Positions 33,469 to 43,719 of a stretch of 56,305 nucleotides of DNA are shown here, in pieces. The DNA comes from Schizochytrium sp. CCTCC M209059 (lineage: Eukaryota > Sar > Bigyra > Thraustochytrida > Thraustochytriidae). The notes under the pieces are model-generated. The model saw only the letters and a list, made by a program, of their open reading frames with translations, searched no databases and was not told the DNA's origin. The position numbers and the translations under genes are program-made. Every line of letters begins with the position of its first letter. The first letter of the stretch is position 1. Location of the stretch: contig KN805401.1 of assembly GCA_000818945.1 (NCBI GenBank), positions 107,007 through 163,311 of the forward strand, in the 5' to 3' direction.

Positions 33469-36195
33469 TCAATACTGAGACGAAGAGGGTCGCCCCGATC
33501 GCTTCTGCACAGTCTCGTTCCGCAGACCCTGCAAAGTACGATCCCAGTAGTCGCAACCCGAAAGAGAAAGTTCTGCCTCGCGATCTGCCTCCTTGAGACT
33601 GTGCGCATAAATCATGTCAAAGGCCGTCTGGAACTCAAGTTCCTCACTCACGCGAGTCTTGACGCGCTCAATCAAGTTCTGCGCAGCTCGAGTCGCGGTG
33701 CGCGAGGCTGCTCGCCGCGCACGCATCGGCTCAAGCGATACCAAATCTTCTCTTGCAGGTGGCATTGTTTGCACCAAAGAACCCAAAAGTCGCGTAGCGG
33801 CCTCACGCTCCCCAGGCGTAACCACAACGCCATCGAGAACACTCACCGTTGGCAAATGAAAAATGAGCCAAGGCCTGTAAAATTGCAAACGCACAATCGG
33901 ACACGCCTTGATCGCCAGCGAAGCCACGCTTGCCGGAAGAGCCGAGGCGAGCGCCGCAAGGTCCCACAACGACTCCACACGCGGATTTAGCAGGATGACT
34001 CGCGTCACCTGTGGAAGCAAACTTGGTAAAGCTCGCTGCAAGAGATCGTCCAAGGTGCACTGCTGCAACTCGACCGCCGTGACGTCGCGCATGACATCGG
34101 GATCGCGAAGTGGACCAAATGCGCGCCCGTAGATTCGCACCACCGTGCATGGACCGCTCGTATCAACCTCGTAATACCCCTTGCGCCGTTCCGCCTCAGA
34201 CATTTGCTGGTCAAGTAAATCAATCTGAAGCGCCGAAATGAACTCGGCATCGGTGATCTTCGTGCGCAAGCTCGTCCAACGCTGAAGAGGGTCCTCGCTG
34301 GTGGCCGTGCTATCAGCACTTGAAGTTTCCTTGCACAGAAAATCGGTTGCAAAGCGAACGTTCATGGCCGACTCTCTCGAAAGCCTGACCTTGCTGCTGT
34401 GCTCTTGCGCGGATGAGCGAGACGATCCACGAGCAGAGCTTGATGCCAAATTTGTCGCATTCGAGCCTTTCGAAGCATGCTGCCCCGCACCCGATAGAGA
34501 CGATCGTGTATTCTCACCTGCGCGTGATGTTCCCTTAACTGGGGCTGCCAAAGATCGCGAGGCATGAGGGGAAGAGCTCGTCTTTGCAGAGATTCGCTCC
34601 GACGCCTGCACCGGAAGGAGGTCCAGCACGTGCAAATGTGGAAGGTGTCGTAAAAGCTCGCGCCGATACTCTTGCATATTTTCGCCCAAAGTCCGCATGA
34701 CGCCGTCGTTGCCGTCAAGCGTAAGCTCTGTGAGATTTTTGCACTTTAGCACCGGCTGCACAGCGTCGCCGCTCGGAAATGCATTGTTGGATAGGAACAA
34801 ATGCTGAAGTGCTGGCATCGCACACACCCCTGGAACGCTCGCGATTGCGTTACGGCGCGCATTGAGCTCTGTGAGTGATCGCAGACCTCGGACATCGGGC
34901 GCGCGAATCTCCGTAATCTTGTTCCCCGCGACATTGAGCACGCGAAGCGAGGCCAGCGAGCCAATCTCCTCCAAGGAGACCAGCTCGTTGGCATGCAAGT
35001 CAAGGACGTCGAGGTGCCGAGTCGCACTGAGCGCCCCGTTTAGTCGTTTGATGCGGTTTCTGCCCATCATGAGCACGCGAAGCATCGGCACACCATCAAG
35101 GGGTCCAATCTCTGTGATGCGGTTGTCGTAGAGGTCCAGGAAAACGAGATTATTCAGACGGAGGTTCGACATGAGCTCGAGCCTGTTATGCTGCAAGTTC
35201 AAAAGCCGGAGACGGGGCTCGTTTTCGATGATTGGAATCACCTCGAGACCGCGACGATCGAGATTCATGCGTTCGGGACTCTTTTGGCGCGCAGCTTTCG
35301 TCCGATGTACAATTGGGATGCCTGCTTCCGTCTCATCGGTGAGCGACACTCCATCATGATAAGCAGTTGCAGATTTTCCCGACGATGGTTTTTTCGGTGA
35401 CACCGTTTTTGCAGACGTCGTTTCTTGCACGCGCGGTTGCGTCATTGACGACACAGTTGGTCCTGTGAGATGCATCGCGGACACGACTTGCCTCGGCCTC
35501 GCGCCGCCATCAGTGGGCATGGCAAAGTATCGGCCCGTAGACCAGCTCGGCGCTCCTGAAGGCATTTCACGTCCATGCGCAAAGGAGGTAGCGTTTCCCC
35601 GCGAGGCTGCCACGGCGCTCTTGGGGCGCTTCGCGCTTTCTCTACGTGTCGAGGTCGAAGAGGGCTTAAGTCTGCCTTGCGACCCTGTCCAAATATAACT
35701 TTGTTCTCGCTCGGCATCATCTCCAGAGCCGCCTGCGCGGACTCGGACACCCTGCGACATGCCACTATATTTGCCGCCAATGCTGCTGCTCTTGCCACCA
35801 TTATTATTATTATGATTGTTGTTGTTGTTGTTGTTGTTGTTGTTATTGTTGTCGTGATCATAGCTGTCGCTACTGTCGTGCCTGGTGACATCCTGTTGCG
35901 CGTACGCTGCGAGCCCGAGGCCATGGCCGAGGTAGCCGCCCTTTGCGCCGCCAGCGCCAGCGCCGGCGTTTCTTCCCGTCGCAGACGCTGACAGGGGCCT
36001 CCGCGCACGCTGCAGCGACGCATGAGCCGCGCCCACCGCATTGGAGGGCGCCACCGTAGCGGCGGCCGTCGCATGCCGCGCAGGCTGCCCGGCCTCGCGT
36101 CGCAGCTTCCTGGCCTCGGAGAAGTCGCTCAGCAGCAGCCTCGTGCGCTCGTGAAACTTGGCGTCCATGCCATCCAAAAAGCTGGAGAGACCCAC
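33469..36195 (-). CDS. LRRC49-like leucine-rich repeat protein (tubulin polyglutamylase complex subunit)
   Basis: 908 residues. About 300 N-terminal residues are disordered, with a poly-Asn run near 115-132 that is encoded by a (gtt)n tract at about 35800-35850. The LRR block (about 308-530) opens with PERMNLDRRGLEVIPIIE, then LRLLNLQHNRLELM, FLDLYDNRITEI, LRVLMMGRNRIKRL, LDVLDLHANELV, LRVLNVAGNKI and LTELNARRNAI. This matches LRRC49 repeat for repeat, including the lead-in R-NLDRR-L--PI-E. A polar linker follows, then a C-terminal region (about 640-880) with further hydrophobic-repeat-like strands. LRRC49 is a non-catalytic subunit of the TTLL1 polyglutamylase complex that modifies ciliary and cytoplasmic microtubules. 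The alternative is a generic SDS22-type LRR protein. Tandem with the PPR gene (388 nt apart). Confidence 0.7.
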   Translation of the reverse strand: MGLSSFLDGMDAKFHERTRLLLSDFSEARKLRREAGQPARHATAAATVAPSNAVGAAHASLQRARRPLSASATGRNAGAGAGGAKGGYLGHGLGLAAYAQQDVTRHDSSDSYDHDNNNNNNNNNNNNHNNNNGGKSSSIGGKYSGMSQGVRVRAGGSGDDAEREQSYIWTGSQGRLKPSSTSTRRESAKRPKSAVAASRGNATSFAHGREMPSGAPSWSTGRYFAMPTDGGARPRQVVSAMHLTGPTVSSMTQPRVQETTSAKTVSPKKPSSGKSATAYHDGVSLTDETEAGIPIVHRTKAARQKSPERMNLDRRGLEVIPIIENEPRLRLLNLQHNRLELMSNLRLNNLVFLDLYDNRITEIGPLDGVPMLRVLMMGRNRIKRLNGALSATRHLDVLDLHANELVSLEEIGSLASLRVLNVAGNKITEIRAPDVRGLRSLTELNARRNAIASVPGVCAMPALQHLFLSNNAFPSGDAVQPVLKCKNLTELTLDGNDGVMRTLGENMQEYRRELLRHLPHLHVLDLLPVQASERISAKTSSSPHASRSLAAPVKGTSRAGENTRSSLSGAGQHASKGSNATNLASSSARGSSRSSAQEHSSKVRLSRESAMNVRFATDFLCKETSSADSTATSEDPLQRWTSLRTKITDAEFISALQIDLLDQQMSEAERRKGYYEVDTSGPCTVVRIYGRAFGPLRDPDVMRDVTAVELQQCTLDDLLQRALPSLLPQVTRVILLNPRVESLWDLAALASALPASVASLAIKACPIVRLQFYRPWLIFHLPTVSVLDGVVVTPGEREAATRLLGSLVQTMPPAREDLVSLEPMRARRAASRTATRAAQNLIERVKTRVSEELEFQTAFDMIYAHSLKEADREAELSLSGCDYWDRTLQGLRNETVQKRSGRPSSSQY

Positions 36196-36583
36196 GCCAG
36201 CAGCCTTGCGCGAGACGGGGCGGGTAAAGAGAGCTGGGCGCCCGGACGCCCCCGCCGTGAGCCCCCGCGAGAGACGTCTTGCCGCGCAAGAACTCCACGC
36301 GTTGCCAATCTAGACATAAACGGTGCAGTGCTGCATCACGTCTAACGTATGTGGACACATGCCAAGTGTCTCAAAGAATGATTAGGCGTCATCTTGGCTT
36401 GGATGAAGACTTTCTTTTACGTGCAAGGGCATTGCTTTCAGTCACAATGCACTTTCCTGACGCAGTTTTCTACATTGTTTGATGAAAGCACAAGTTACAT
36501 GAACATGAACAACTGCAAAAAAGGGTAAAATGTTGAAGTACAGGAAATAACCAATCTACCAAGACGTGGTGGTCACGGTAGGC
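36196..36583. other. spacer between LRRC49-like and PPR genes
   Basis: 388 nt carrying the upstream region of the LRRC49-like gene and the 3' end of the PPR gene. No gene seen. Confidence 0.5.
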
Positions 36584-39500
36584 CTAGCGATACAGACGCT
36601 CCGTAAGGCGGTGGCCAACGTGCTTGATACGTCCAGAGCGCTTACGAGCCTTTTTGGAGTGCTTGGATCGATGGATCGCCTTGGCAATCGTCAGCGTGTG
36701 CTTCCATGCGTGCGGATCCGGAGGAATAAGGCCTTCCTCGGTTGGAACCTCGAGCCATTTGCAGCGTGCGCGAAGAATGCGAACATACCGCTCGTGAATC
36801 TTAAAGTTCTGCGCCTTCATGAAGCGGAGCATGTCAAGAGACTCGTCGATGCGATTGTTCTTGGCAAGGTATTGCACCAAATAGCCAGCGGTATCCGGGT
36901 GGATCTTCTTCGGACCTCCAAGCTTGGTCAGCGACTCTTCAAACAAATCAAGAGCCTTGTCCATCTTTGTCCTCCGCGCGTACATCTTGATCATTGACAG
37001 GTAAGTGTACTTGTCTGGCGCCACGTCGTACTGGGTGTAAAGCGAGTCGAACAGCTCCTCCGCGGCCAACATACGCAGACCCGAGGCGTGCACAGCCAGA
37101 TAATTGTTCAAAAGATTGACGTCTGGTGTGATGCCATCGTTGAGGGCCTTGGCAAATGCTGCATCAGCGCGCGCGTACATGTGAGCCCGATCGCTCTTGA
37201 AGTTCTCACGTTCAGGCACGTCAGGAAGAAGCGCTTCATTACTCATGTCCACGAGCTCGGCAGAGTCCTCGTCAAATGCCGAATCGTTCGAGGCCGCCCA
37301 CACGCGTTGCAGCGTCTCACGCGGGTCCTTGCCACGTGCTGTTTCACCTGGATTGCCTGACGGGCTCTCATCCTCGCCCGAGGTCGACCACTTTTGCTGT
37401 TTTGCCTTCTCAAGCTTGGCGGAAGCCTCGCGAACAAGCTGATCAAACTCTTCGTCCGTCATTTCTACGTCGTCCTCATCCTCGTCAAAGTCAGAGTCCT
37501 CATCGCTTTCAAAGTGACCGTCGTCATTGTCGTCGTCGTCATCAAGAGGCACACCATATCGCTCAATGTCTTGCAAATCTTCGCGGTCCACCATTGCCAG
37601 TACCTGCTGTGGCAGTTTATGCTTGTTGGAGCGCACAAACTTGAGATGCTCGCGCAGCTCCTCTTCCGGCATGTTACACACTCTGAATTGCGCCTCGCGC
37701 TTGCCAAGGCCGTGCGTGCGCAGCGTCGCAACCAAGAGTGAGACATCTGGCACACCGAGACGAGCACGGCCAGAGGGGATCGATTCAGTAAGGGCCTTGC
37801 CCTCGAGCGCAGCCATGAGGTCGTCAAGCGTGTCGAACTCTGCATCATCGTTTGCATCGGCCATTGCCATGGATTCCTCGTCTGGAGGACTGTCAAGAGG
37901 GCCGAAAACTTCGCCCTCGTCCGCCATCGAGCGGGCCAGTCGATCCCTGTCGTACCCGATCGCAGAGAACTCCTTGACCATGCGGTTCTTTGTCGTCGGG
38001 CTCGCTTGGAGTCCAAGAAGGTCGTATACAGCCTCAGGATCCTTCTCCGGGTCAACCGGAGTCAACAACGAGTCAGGAAGGCCCATTTGCTGCGCGAGCT
38101 CTTGGCGCTTTTCCAGAGGCAGATCACTTGTTTGCGGTCTCGCCATGATTTCTTGCAAATCGGGAGTCTCTTGCTGCTCCTCTTCACGCCACATCAACGG
38201 CATCTCCAGCCCCATTTCGCGCGCGCCAGGACCAGAAGACATGATCTGGTCTGCATCAAGGTAGTCTTCTTCCTGCCCATCGCTTGTGCCATCAAGGCTG
38301 GTCGCGTGAAGAGGCAGACTGCGCGCCTGCGCACCTTCAATCGATGCGTTTCGCATGGCGCGTTGCTGCGCAATGAGCGGAATTTCGCTTCCGTGCGCCA
38401 AAAGTTGTTCCTTTTGCAATTGCTTCAAAAAGTATGGACGATCCTCAATGTGAAGGTCTGCGAAGGCCTCGTGCCATAGTCCATCCGCCTTGGCATTGGC
38501 GTCAGCAGCCTCGTGCTCTTGCGAGGACTTAATGAGGAGTTTGTCGTAGTGCGGATTAAAGTAGGCATCGGAGGGGAGATACTTGAGAAGGCGAATCAGG
38601 TCGCGAGCTTGATCGTATGGCTCGAGGGGCTGATAGTCGCGGGGCTTGTTCTTTTCCCAATAATCCACCTTGGGCTTGGCAGAGACCTCGTCCGAAGCAA
38701 TCACTCTGTACACGGCCAAAAGGCTCGAGTAGGCCATCGCGTCCGGGATGACGCCATCATTCTGTACACAGTCGAGCCAAATCTCCTCCGCGAGCTCCCA
38801 GTCTCGGAGGGTCTGGCATGCGTTGATCAGGATTGAAAGCGTCACATCATTGCAAGGAAGATGGTGCGTGTATCGCATGGTCTTGTAAATATCAAAGACG
38901 TGATGCGCATTATCTGCGTCTCGTGCGCACGCTTGCATGGCGTAATGGTAGACATCGCGGACCATAATCACCTCACGCCGGTCGTGCACATTTCCCATAT
39001 CGTTCATTCGGAGCGCGCCCATGTCCAGCACTCCGGACTCGAACTCTCCGAGTTGGCGGCGTGCTTTGAAGCCATTCCGCTCGGCTGCAGCAAGCCGAAG
39101 GAGACTCCTGTTGAGCTGGATATCTTCCTCGAACTCGAATCGCATGCTAAGCGCATCCCAAATGCCTCGCGCACGGACGTGAAGTCGATTCCTGCACAGA
39201 CCATCGATCAGGGCGCAAACCTGGGGCACAGTCGGTTCGCGGTCGCGCTGGATGACCAACTCGTTGAGAATATCTGCCGCCTCGTGCACCTTTGCATTGC
39301 CGGCGAGCACGGAAATGATTGCCTCGATGCCACTGTTGGCCATTGACATCTCGCCTGCCTCCTCAAGAACCTTGACCATGCCAACAGCAGCGTCAATATT
39401 CCCATTGCGCACTTCGAGTTCGATTTGTTCTCTGGCAATGTCGGAGAGTGCTTGGGCCTTGCGATCCGTGGGTACCAAGCCAAGCGCGGCATTTTTCTCA

Positions 39501-40159
39501 AAAGCTTCCTCAATCTTTCCAGGAAGGTTCTGTGACTTGTTTGCGAGCGCGCCGAGAATATCGCGCCGGTTGATAGGAACGATGCCATCTTCGTCGTCGA
39601 GAGGATCTGGGCCGGCGGAAAGACGTGGGCGGCGGCGCGCATAGGCCTTTTGTTGAATTTCCTCCATTTTTCGTGCGAAATCCTCCTCTTCTGCAAGCGT
39701 CGTATCTCCGGGCAACGGGTTCCAAGCATTGGGCTCATTGATCTTGCTAAAGTCTGGGTTTGGCGAGAGAAGTTGTCGCATCAGCTCGGCGTCCATAACC
39801 ATCTGCTTCATATTGTCCGGGTCAAAGAGCTCCTTGGTCTCCGAGAGTTGGCCCAGTGGAGTCTCGTAGTCGCGGCGCGACTTTCTGCCGCGCATGTTGA
39901 GAGGATCCTCTTGAGGTCCACGTGTCGGGCGCTGCTTGTACGACTTGACTTGGCGTTTTCGCCTCGGTTTTCCGGCTTTGTAGCCCCGCGTCTGCGTCTG
40001 CGTCTGCGTCTGCATGTGTGTCTGCACTTGCTGCAATTGCCATCTATCATCGTTCACGGACAAGAGGCCATCCACGCGAACGACAGCGGCACTGCTTCGT
40101 GCGAGTCGTGGGCCGCCGTGGTGTCGAAGCCGCGTTCCGAGTGCCGCGAACCGCATCAT
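36584..40159 (-). CDS. Mitochondrial PPR-like helical-repeat protein
   Basis: 1191 residues from the ATG at 40159 (MMRFAALGTRLRHHGGPRLARSSAAVVRV), an Arg/Ala/Ser-rich start typical of a mitochondrial targeting peptide. A TQTQTQ run and a basic patch (GKPRRKRQVKSYKQR) follow. Two zones carry PPR-like helix pairs: about 280-500 (WELAEEIWLDCVQ...PDAMAYSSLLAVY) and about 1010-1135 (YTYLSMIKMYARRTKMDKALDLF...DTAGYLVQYLAKNNRIDESL). Between them lies an acidic, low-complexity insert (about 870-940, DDDDDNDDGHFESDEDSDFDED). The C-terminus is strongly basic. PPR proteins bind organellar RNA or sit in mitochondrial ribosomes; with both an acidic insert and a basic tail, a mitoribosome or RNA-processing role is plausible but unproven. 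An ATG 15 codons upstream is possible but would bury the targeting peptide. Confidence 0.7.
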   Translation of the reverse strand: MMRFAALGTRLRHHGGPRLARSSAAVVRVDGLLSVNDDRWQLQQVQTHMQTQTQTQTRGYKAGKPRRKRQVKSYKQRPTRGPQEDPLNMRGRKSRRDYETPLGQLSETKELFDPDNMKQMVMDAELMRQLLSPNPDFSKINEPNAWNPLPGDTTLAEEEDFARKMEEIQQKAYARRRPRLSAGPDPLDDEDGIVPINRRDILGALANKSQNLPGKIEEAFEKNAALGLVPTDRKAQALSDIAREQIELEVRNGNIDAAVGMVKVLEEAGEMSMANSGIEAIISVLAGNAKVHEAADILNELVIQRDREPTVPQVCALIDGLCRNRLHVRARGIWDALSMRFEFEEDIQLNRSLLRLAAAERNGFKARRQLGEFESGVLDMGALRMNDMGNVHDRREVIMVRDVYHYAMQACARDADNAHHVFDIYKTMRYTHHLPCNDVTLSILINACQTLRDWELAEEIWLDCVQNDGVIPDAMAYSSLLAVYRVIASDEVSAKPKVDYWEKNKPRDYQPLEPYDQARDLIRLLKYLPSDAYFNPHYDKLLIKSSQEHEAADANAKADGLWHEAFADLHIEDRPYFLKQLQKEQLLAHGSEIPLIAQQRAMRNASIEGAQARSLPLHATSLDGTSDGQEEDYLDADQIMSSGPGAREMGLEMPLMWREEEQQETPDLQEIMARPQTSDLPLEKRQELAQQMGLPDSLLTPVDPEKDPEAVYDLLGLQASPTTKNRMVKEFSAIGYDRDRLARSMADEGEVFGPLDSPPDEESMAMADANDDAEFDTLDDLMAALEGKALTESIPSGRARLGVPDVSLLVATLRTHGLGKREAQFRVCNMPEEELREHLKFVRSNKHKLPQQVLAMVDREDLQDIERYGVPLDDDDDNDDGHFESDEDSDFDEDEDDVEMTDEEFDQLVREASAKLEKAKQQKWSTSGEDESPSGNPGETARGKDPRETLQRVWAASNDSAFDEDSAELVDMSNEALLPDVPERENFKSDRAHMYARADAAFAKALNDGITPDVNLLNNYLAVHASGLRMLAAEELFDSLYTQYDVAPDKYTYLSMIKMYARRTKMDKALDLFEESLTKLGGPKKIHPDTAGYLVQYLAKNNRIDESLDMLRFMKAQNFKIHERYVRILRARCKWLEVPTEEGLIPPDPHAWKHTLTIAKAIHRSKHSKKARKRSGRIKHVGHRLTERLYR

Positions 40160-40682
40160 CTTTGGCCACAAGATGCCGACCGGCCTCTTTGGCCCTGCCG
40201 ACAACGAGCGCAGCGGCCACCGATGGCGGCGACTACGCGGAGCTTGTTTCTCTCCGCCCGATCACCTCGTCTTCGCAGGGCTCCCTCCTTGCGGCTGAGC
40301 GTGTGCGAGTTCGCGCTTTGTCTCCAGTCGCCCGGCCGGCCACCCATCGTATTCCGCACTTGCGTCGGAAATACTCTATTGAATGCCGCTCATTATTCAC
40401 TTTGTTTTTACAGTGGAGATATATATCTCCCTACATATGGACTTGAGTCTTCGCACGCCTGGAGCTATCGATCTGGGACTCTTTTCGTTTAGCTTGACTG
40501 TAATAAAGGGGACGAGACAACAGATGGGGATTGAGACAAGCTTGCTCACAGTTAATGTCCAAGTAACAAGCATTTTCGACCATCGCTTCTTGATTCCAAA
40601 CGCACTTTCATGTGCATCGAGCGAATCAAGGATGATGAAGAAAAAGAAGAAGAAGAAGAAGAAAAAGGGAAAGAAGAAAAAA
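40160..40682. other. spacer between PPR and bromodomain genes
   Basis: The GC-rich leader of the PPR gene is at its right-hand side on the minus strand (about 40160-40380). Then follows AT-rich DNA and a GAA trinucleotide run at about 40636-40680 that touches the stop codon of the bromodomain gene. No gene seen. Confidence 0.5.
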
Positions 40683-42662
40683 CTATTCAGAGGCAGAAGA
40701 AGACTGCAGTAGGTTTGCAACTCCGGCTTGCATGCCGGAAAAGCCCGCTTGTACCAGCGCCAGAAGCTTGTCAATCCGTGCGTGCGCACTCTCAAGTTCG
40801 CCTTGGAGGCGAATAATCTCCGCTTCCGGATCAATGTTTGGAGGACGGCCAACGCGACCCGGGCGTGCAGACCCAGGTCGCTTGAGCCCACTGCTGGTCG
40901 ACAAGGTCGAGAATCGCGGACTGTCGACGCCATTGCGGCGCGGAACATAGTCCGGATCGTCGTTCCCGTCACTTTTTCGGGCGCTGGACTTGGCGCCAGC
41001 AGCCGTACCGGCAACCTTTGCGACAGGAGATTTGACGAGGTTCGAGGAGCGACTCTTGGACTCAAAGGTGAAGCTGGATTGGGGAATATTGAGCCGAAGC
41101 TGAAAGGCGGTTTGCGTGAGAACTTCGACGGACTGGGAGGCGAGCTGCGTCGCACGGTCGTGAACCACATGCGCAGCAGGATTAAAGAAGAGTGCGTTTT
41201 GCCAAATTTGGTAAATATCCTTGGTGACGGCCATAAAGAGCGACTCCGGCGAAGTGCTCGGGTACTTGCCTTCCTCGAGGAGCTCCGACACGGTTTGGAG
41301 ATCCATTGGCCGCGAAACAGTCTCATAGTAGCCTGGCTCGTCCTTGGGCACGGGGCTGCAAAACCACTCGTCTTCGTCAGCCTCCATGAGCTGGTCAATA
41401 ATGGCGGCAAGCATTGATGTGGTCACTGCAACAGTGGGTCGTTCCCGTTCAAACTCTGTAATGAGCTTTGCCGAGGGGATGCTAGCGAGCTGCATGGCGT
41501 TCATCGCGAGCGTCTGCGCGTAGATCGAGTCTCTGGACAGCTTGATTCCAGGTTGCCTGCTCCGGAGCTCATCGCAGAACTTGGACCACCCCATATTCAT
41601 AATGTTCATGAACATGTTGGCAGCCTTGGTGCTGAGCCTGCCCACCGTGACAGGCTGGATGTTACACTGGCGAAGTTCCTCATTCATTTTATCCATGGCC
41701 AAACCAGCGATTGCCCCGCTTTGACTTACGGAACGCCGAGGCGCGACCTTGTTGGCGCCGTCCTTTTCGGTCTTGAGCCTTTTCGGCGTGCGACTGTCGG
41801 TACTGAACGTGGCGGGGGACCCGGAAGCGCAGCTGGCGCTGCTCCCACCGCTATCATCATCCGCGATACCGCGTCCACTCGACTGATTGGGCGCCGCCTG
41901 CGTGTTCACCGAAAGGCCTTGCGTCTTGTTCAGGCCAGCACCCTTGCTGGCCTCGCCAAGCTGGCCTGCTTCATCCAGTGGTTTGGTATGAGTTGGAACA
42001 CTTCGGATCACAATGCGTTCCATGCTTCGCAAATGGTCAAGATTGTGTTTCGGCGGATTTCGCGTCTCAAAGCATTCCTTGCAGAGATCAAAGTCCTGAC
42101 ACACGTGGCAATGATACCTCATATCCCGCAGAGGTTGTTTGCCGCATGCGTCACATCCATAAACGAGCTGGTCCTCCATGCCGCTGGGGAGACTGCCACT
42201 GAGGCTCTCTGAGCTTTGCGGCCCGCCATGCGCCGGGCCGCTGGCGCTGCGACCAAAGACCGGGCTCGATGCCTTTCGCTTCATGCCGCTTGTGCTTCCG
42301 GGTCCGCTGTTGCTGGGACCCATCTGCTGTGCAAAATTCCCTCCGGGGGCCCCGGCGCTGCCTGGGACCGCACCAAAGCCCTGCATATTGGACCTGTAGG
42401 CGCCCGTGAGCGCCGACGCCGAGGCGATCGCCGCTGCTGCTGCTGCCGCTGCATTGAACCGTTCGCCGCCCCCTGCGCGCATTTGTTCGTTCAACGCGCC
42501 ACTGTTCATCATGAAGCTCGACGATCGGCCACCCGTTGAAGGCTCGTCGCCTCCCGAGGTCTCGGATACGGCCGTGTTGAGCGAGCTCTGCGAGACGTTG
42601 TTGTCGTCGAGGTACGAGGCGGCGAGGCCAGAGGAGCGTCTTGACGGGTCCATGGTCTCCAA
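40683..42662 (-). CDS. ZZ zinc-finger and bromodomain protein
   Basis: 659 residues. A disordered N-terminus has a poly-Ala run (70-77). The ZZ-type zinc finger is at about 167-213 (YGCDACGKQPLRDMRYHCHVC, then FDLCKECF and paired His residues). A polar linker follows, then a helical region (about 315-410) that includes a GWSKFCDELRSRQPGIKLSR segment. The bromodomain is at about 415-520: CSPVPKDEPGYYETVSRPMDL, then KDIYQIWQNALFFNP, with the acetyl-lysine-binding Asn in NALFFN. The tail has AT-hook-like basic/Gly/Pro patches (SARPGRVGRPPN) and a short coiled coil (IIRLQGELESAHARIDKLLALV). The bromodomain reads acetylated histone tails, while ZZ fingers can bind histone H3 N-termini. No acetyltransferase domain is present, unlike CBP/p300, which also combine these modules. 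It is probably a reader subunit of a chromatin complex. Confidence 0.8.
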   Translation of the reverse strand: METMDPSRRSSGLAASYLDDNNVSQSSLNTAVSETSGGDEPSTGGRSSSFMMNSGALNEQMRAGGGERFNAAAAAAAAIASASALTGAYRSNMQGFGAVPGSAGAPGGNFAQQMGPSNSGPGSTSGMKRKASSPVFGRSASGPAHGGPQSSESLSGSLPSGMEDQLVYGCDACGKQPLRDMRYHCHVCQDFDLCKECFETRNPPKHNLDHLRSMERIVIRSVPTHTKPLDEAGQLGEASKGAGLNKTQGLSVNTQAAPNQSSGRGIADDDSGGSSASCASGSPATFSTDSRTPKRLKTEKDGANKVAPRRSVSQSGAIAGLAMDKMNEELRQCNIQPVTVGRLSTKAANMFMNIMNMGWSKFCDELRSRQPGIKLSRDSIYAQTLAMNAMQLASIPSAKLITEFERERPTVAVTTSMLAAIIDQLMEADEDEWFCSPVPKDEPGYYETVSRPMDLQTVSELLEEGKYPSTSPESLFMAVTKDIYQIWQNALFFNPAAHVVHDRATQLASQSVEVLTQTAFQLRLNIPQSSFTFESKSRSSNLVKSPVAKVAGTAAGAKSSARKSDGNDDPDYVPRRNGVDSPRFSTLSTSSGLKRPGSARPGRVGRPPNIDPEAEIIRLQGELESAHARIDKLLALVQAGFSGMQAGVANLLQSSSASE

Positions 42663-42838
42663 AGAGCCGCCAAAAGTGGACCCTCGTCCACCTTTTTGCT
42701 GTCGACGTACGCTTGCTCAGATCTGGAGCGCGAGGGGATCCACAGAGGTCCCCCGCACGCGGCTCGAGGCGCCAGGATCCAGCAGTCGTTCGTTCGGGCC
42801 TCTCCTCCTTTTTACACACTCGCGACCGCGCCGCAAAA

Positions 42839-43114
42839 ATGCGCGCGCTTCTTCGAGGCCGCGTCAGCGCCAGGTCTGCCGCAACGTGGCGTTCGCCAGC
42901 GTCGCGCGCGTCCGCGTCTTCGTCCTCGTCCTCGTCGTCGGTGTCGCGGGCGCGATTTCAAAATCCGCCTCCGCCTCCGCCGACGGCGGGCAGACACGCG
43001 CGGCGCACGCTCGCAGGTGCGCGCGCCCGACCGCGCGCACGGGCCGCCCTGCCGCCGCGGCGCGCTCGCTCGCCCGCCGCGCGCAAGTCCGCGTCGGAGT
43101 CGCGCTCGGAGTAG
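42839..43114 (+). CDS. possible first exon with a mitochondrial-type leader (speculative)
   Basis: The frame begins MRALLRGRVSARSAATWRS, which has the Arg/Ala/Ser make-up and spacing of a mitochondrial presequence, and continues Ser/Pro/Arg-rich to a stop at 43112. A G|GTGCGC phase-1 donor at about 43019 would match the phase of the other introns here. A good-looking acceptor (ttatcttctttgcag, ending about 43435) opens a frame containing LGFQLAAGWISLWLAVEDD that stops at 43605, but I could not join the two in phase with confidence. This may be a small mitochondrial gene or only the GC-rich leader of the neighbouring promoter. Confidence 0.2.
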   Translation: MRALLRGRVSARSAATWRSPASRASASSSSSSSSVSRARFQNPPPPPPTAGRHARRTLAGARARPRARAALPPRRARSPAARKSASESRSE

Positions 43115-43665
43115 TAGTTATGACGGCCCTCTGGCATCAATCCCTCTGCGCGCGGGCGCCTTAACCCGCCGCCCCTACTGCGCAAAGGGACGAAGGGAAT
43201 CTGTCTCTTTGCGGTGTATGTGGTACCAAGGCCGGGTGTGCGCGGCCGCCTTAAGAGATACAGCTGGAGGAGGACGAGGAAGAGGACGTGGAGGAGGACG
43301 ACGAGAAGGACGACGAGAAGGCGTGCATTGGGTGTCGTCGCGGTGGAGCAGGGTAGGGAGAAGATGAAGGGTTTGGGGTTGCGTTGGAGTGCCGGGTGGG
43401 ATGTTGGTGGGGGTGTAGATTATCTTCTTTGCAGAAAGGGCGAGGACGAGGACCAAACAGGATCGCGAGGGAGATGTTCGAGCATCCTGTGCAGGAAAAG
43501 AGGAAGAAGAGGAGACCAAGGTTGGGCTTTCAGCTTGCCGCAGGCTGGATCAGTTTATGGTTGGCTGTGGAAGATGATATATTGCTCTTCAATCGACCGG
43601 GATGACGCGGAAGTCTAACCGACAGTGAATGAGGGCCGCGTCGGAGTTTCTTTGCCGCGCCAAGT

Positions 43666-43667
<2 letters not shown>

Positions 43668-43718
<51 letters not shown>
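43668..43718. repeat. (CAG)17 trinucleotide repeat
   Basis: 51 nt of uninterrupted CAG (CTG on the other strand), outside any supported gene. Confidence 0.95.
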
Positions 43719-43719
<1 letters not shown>

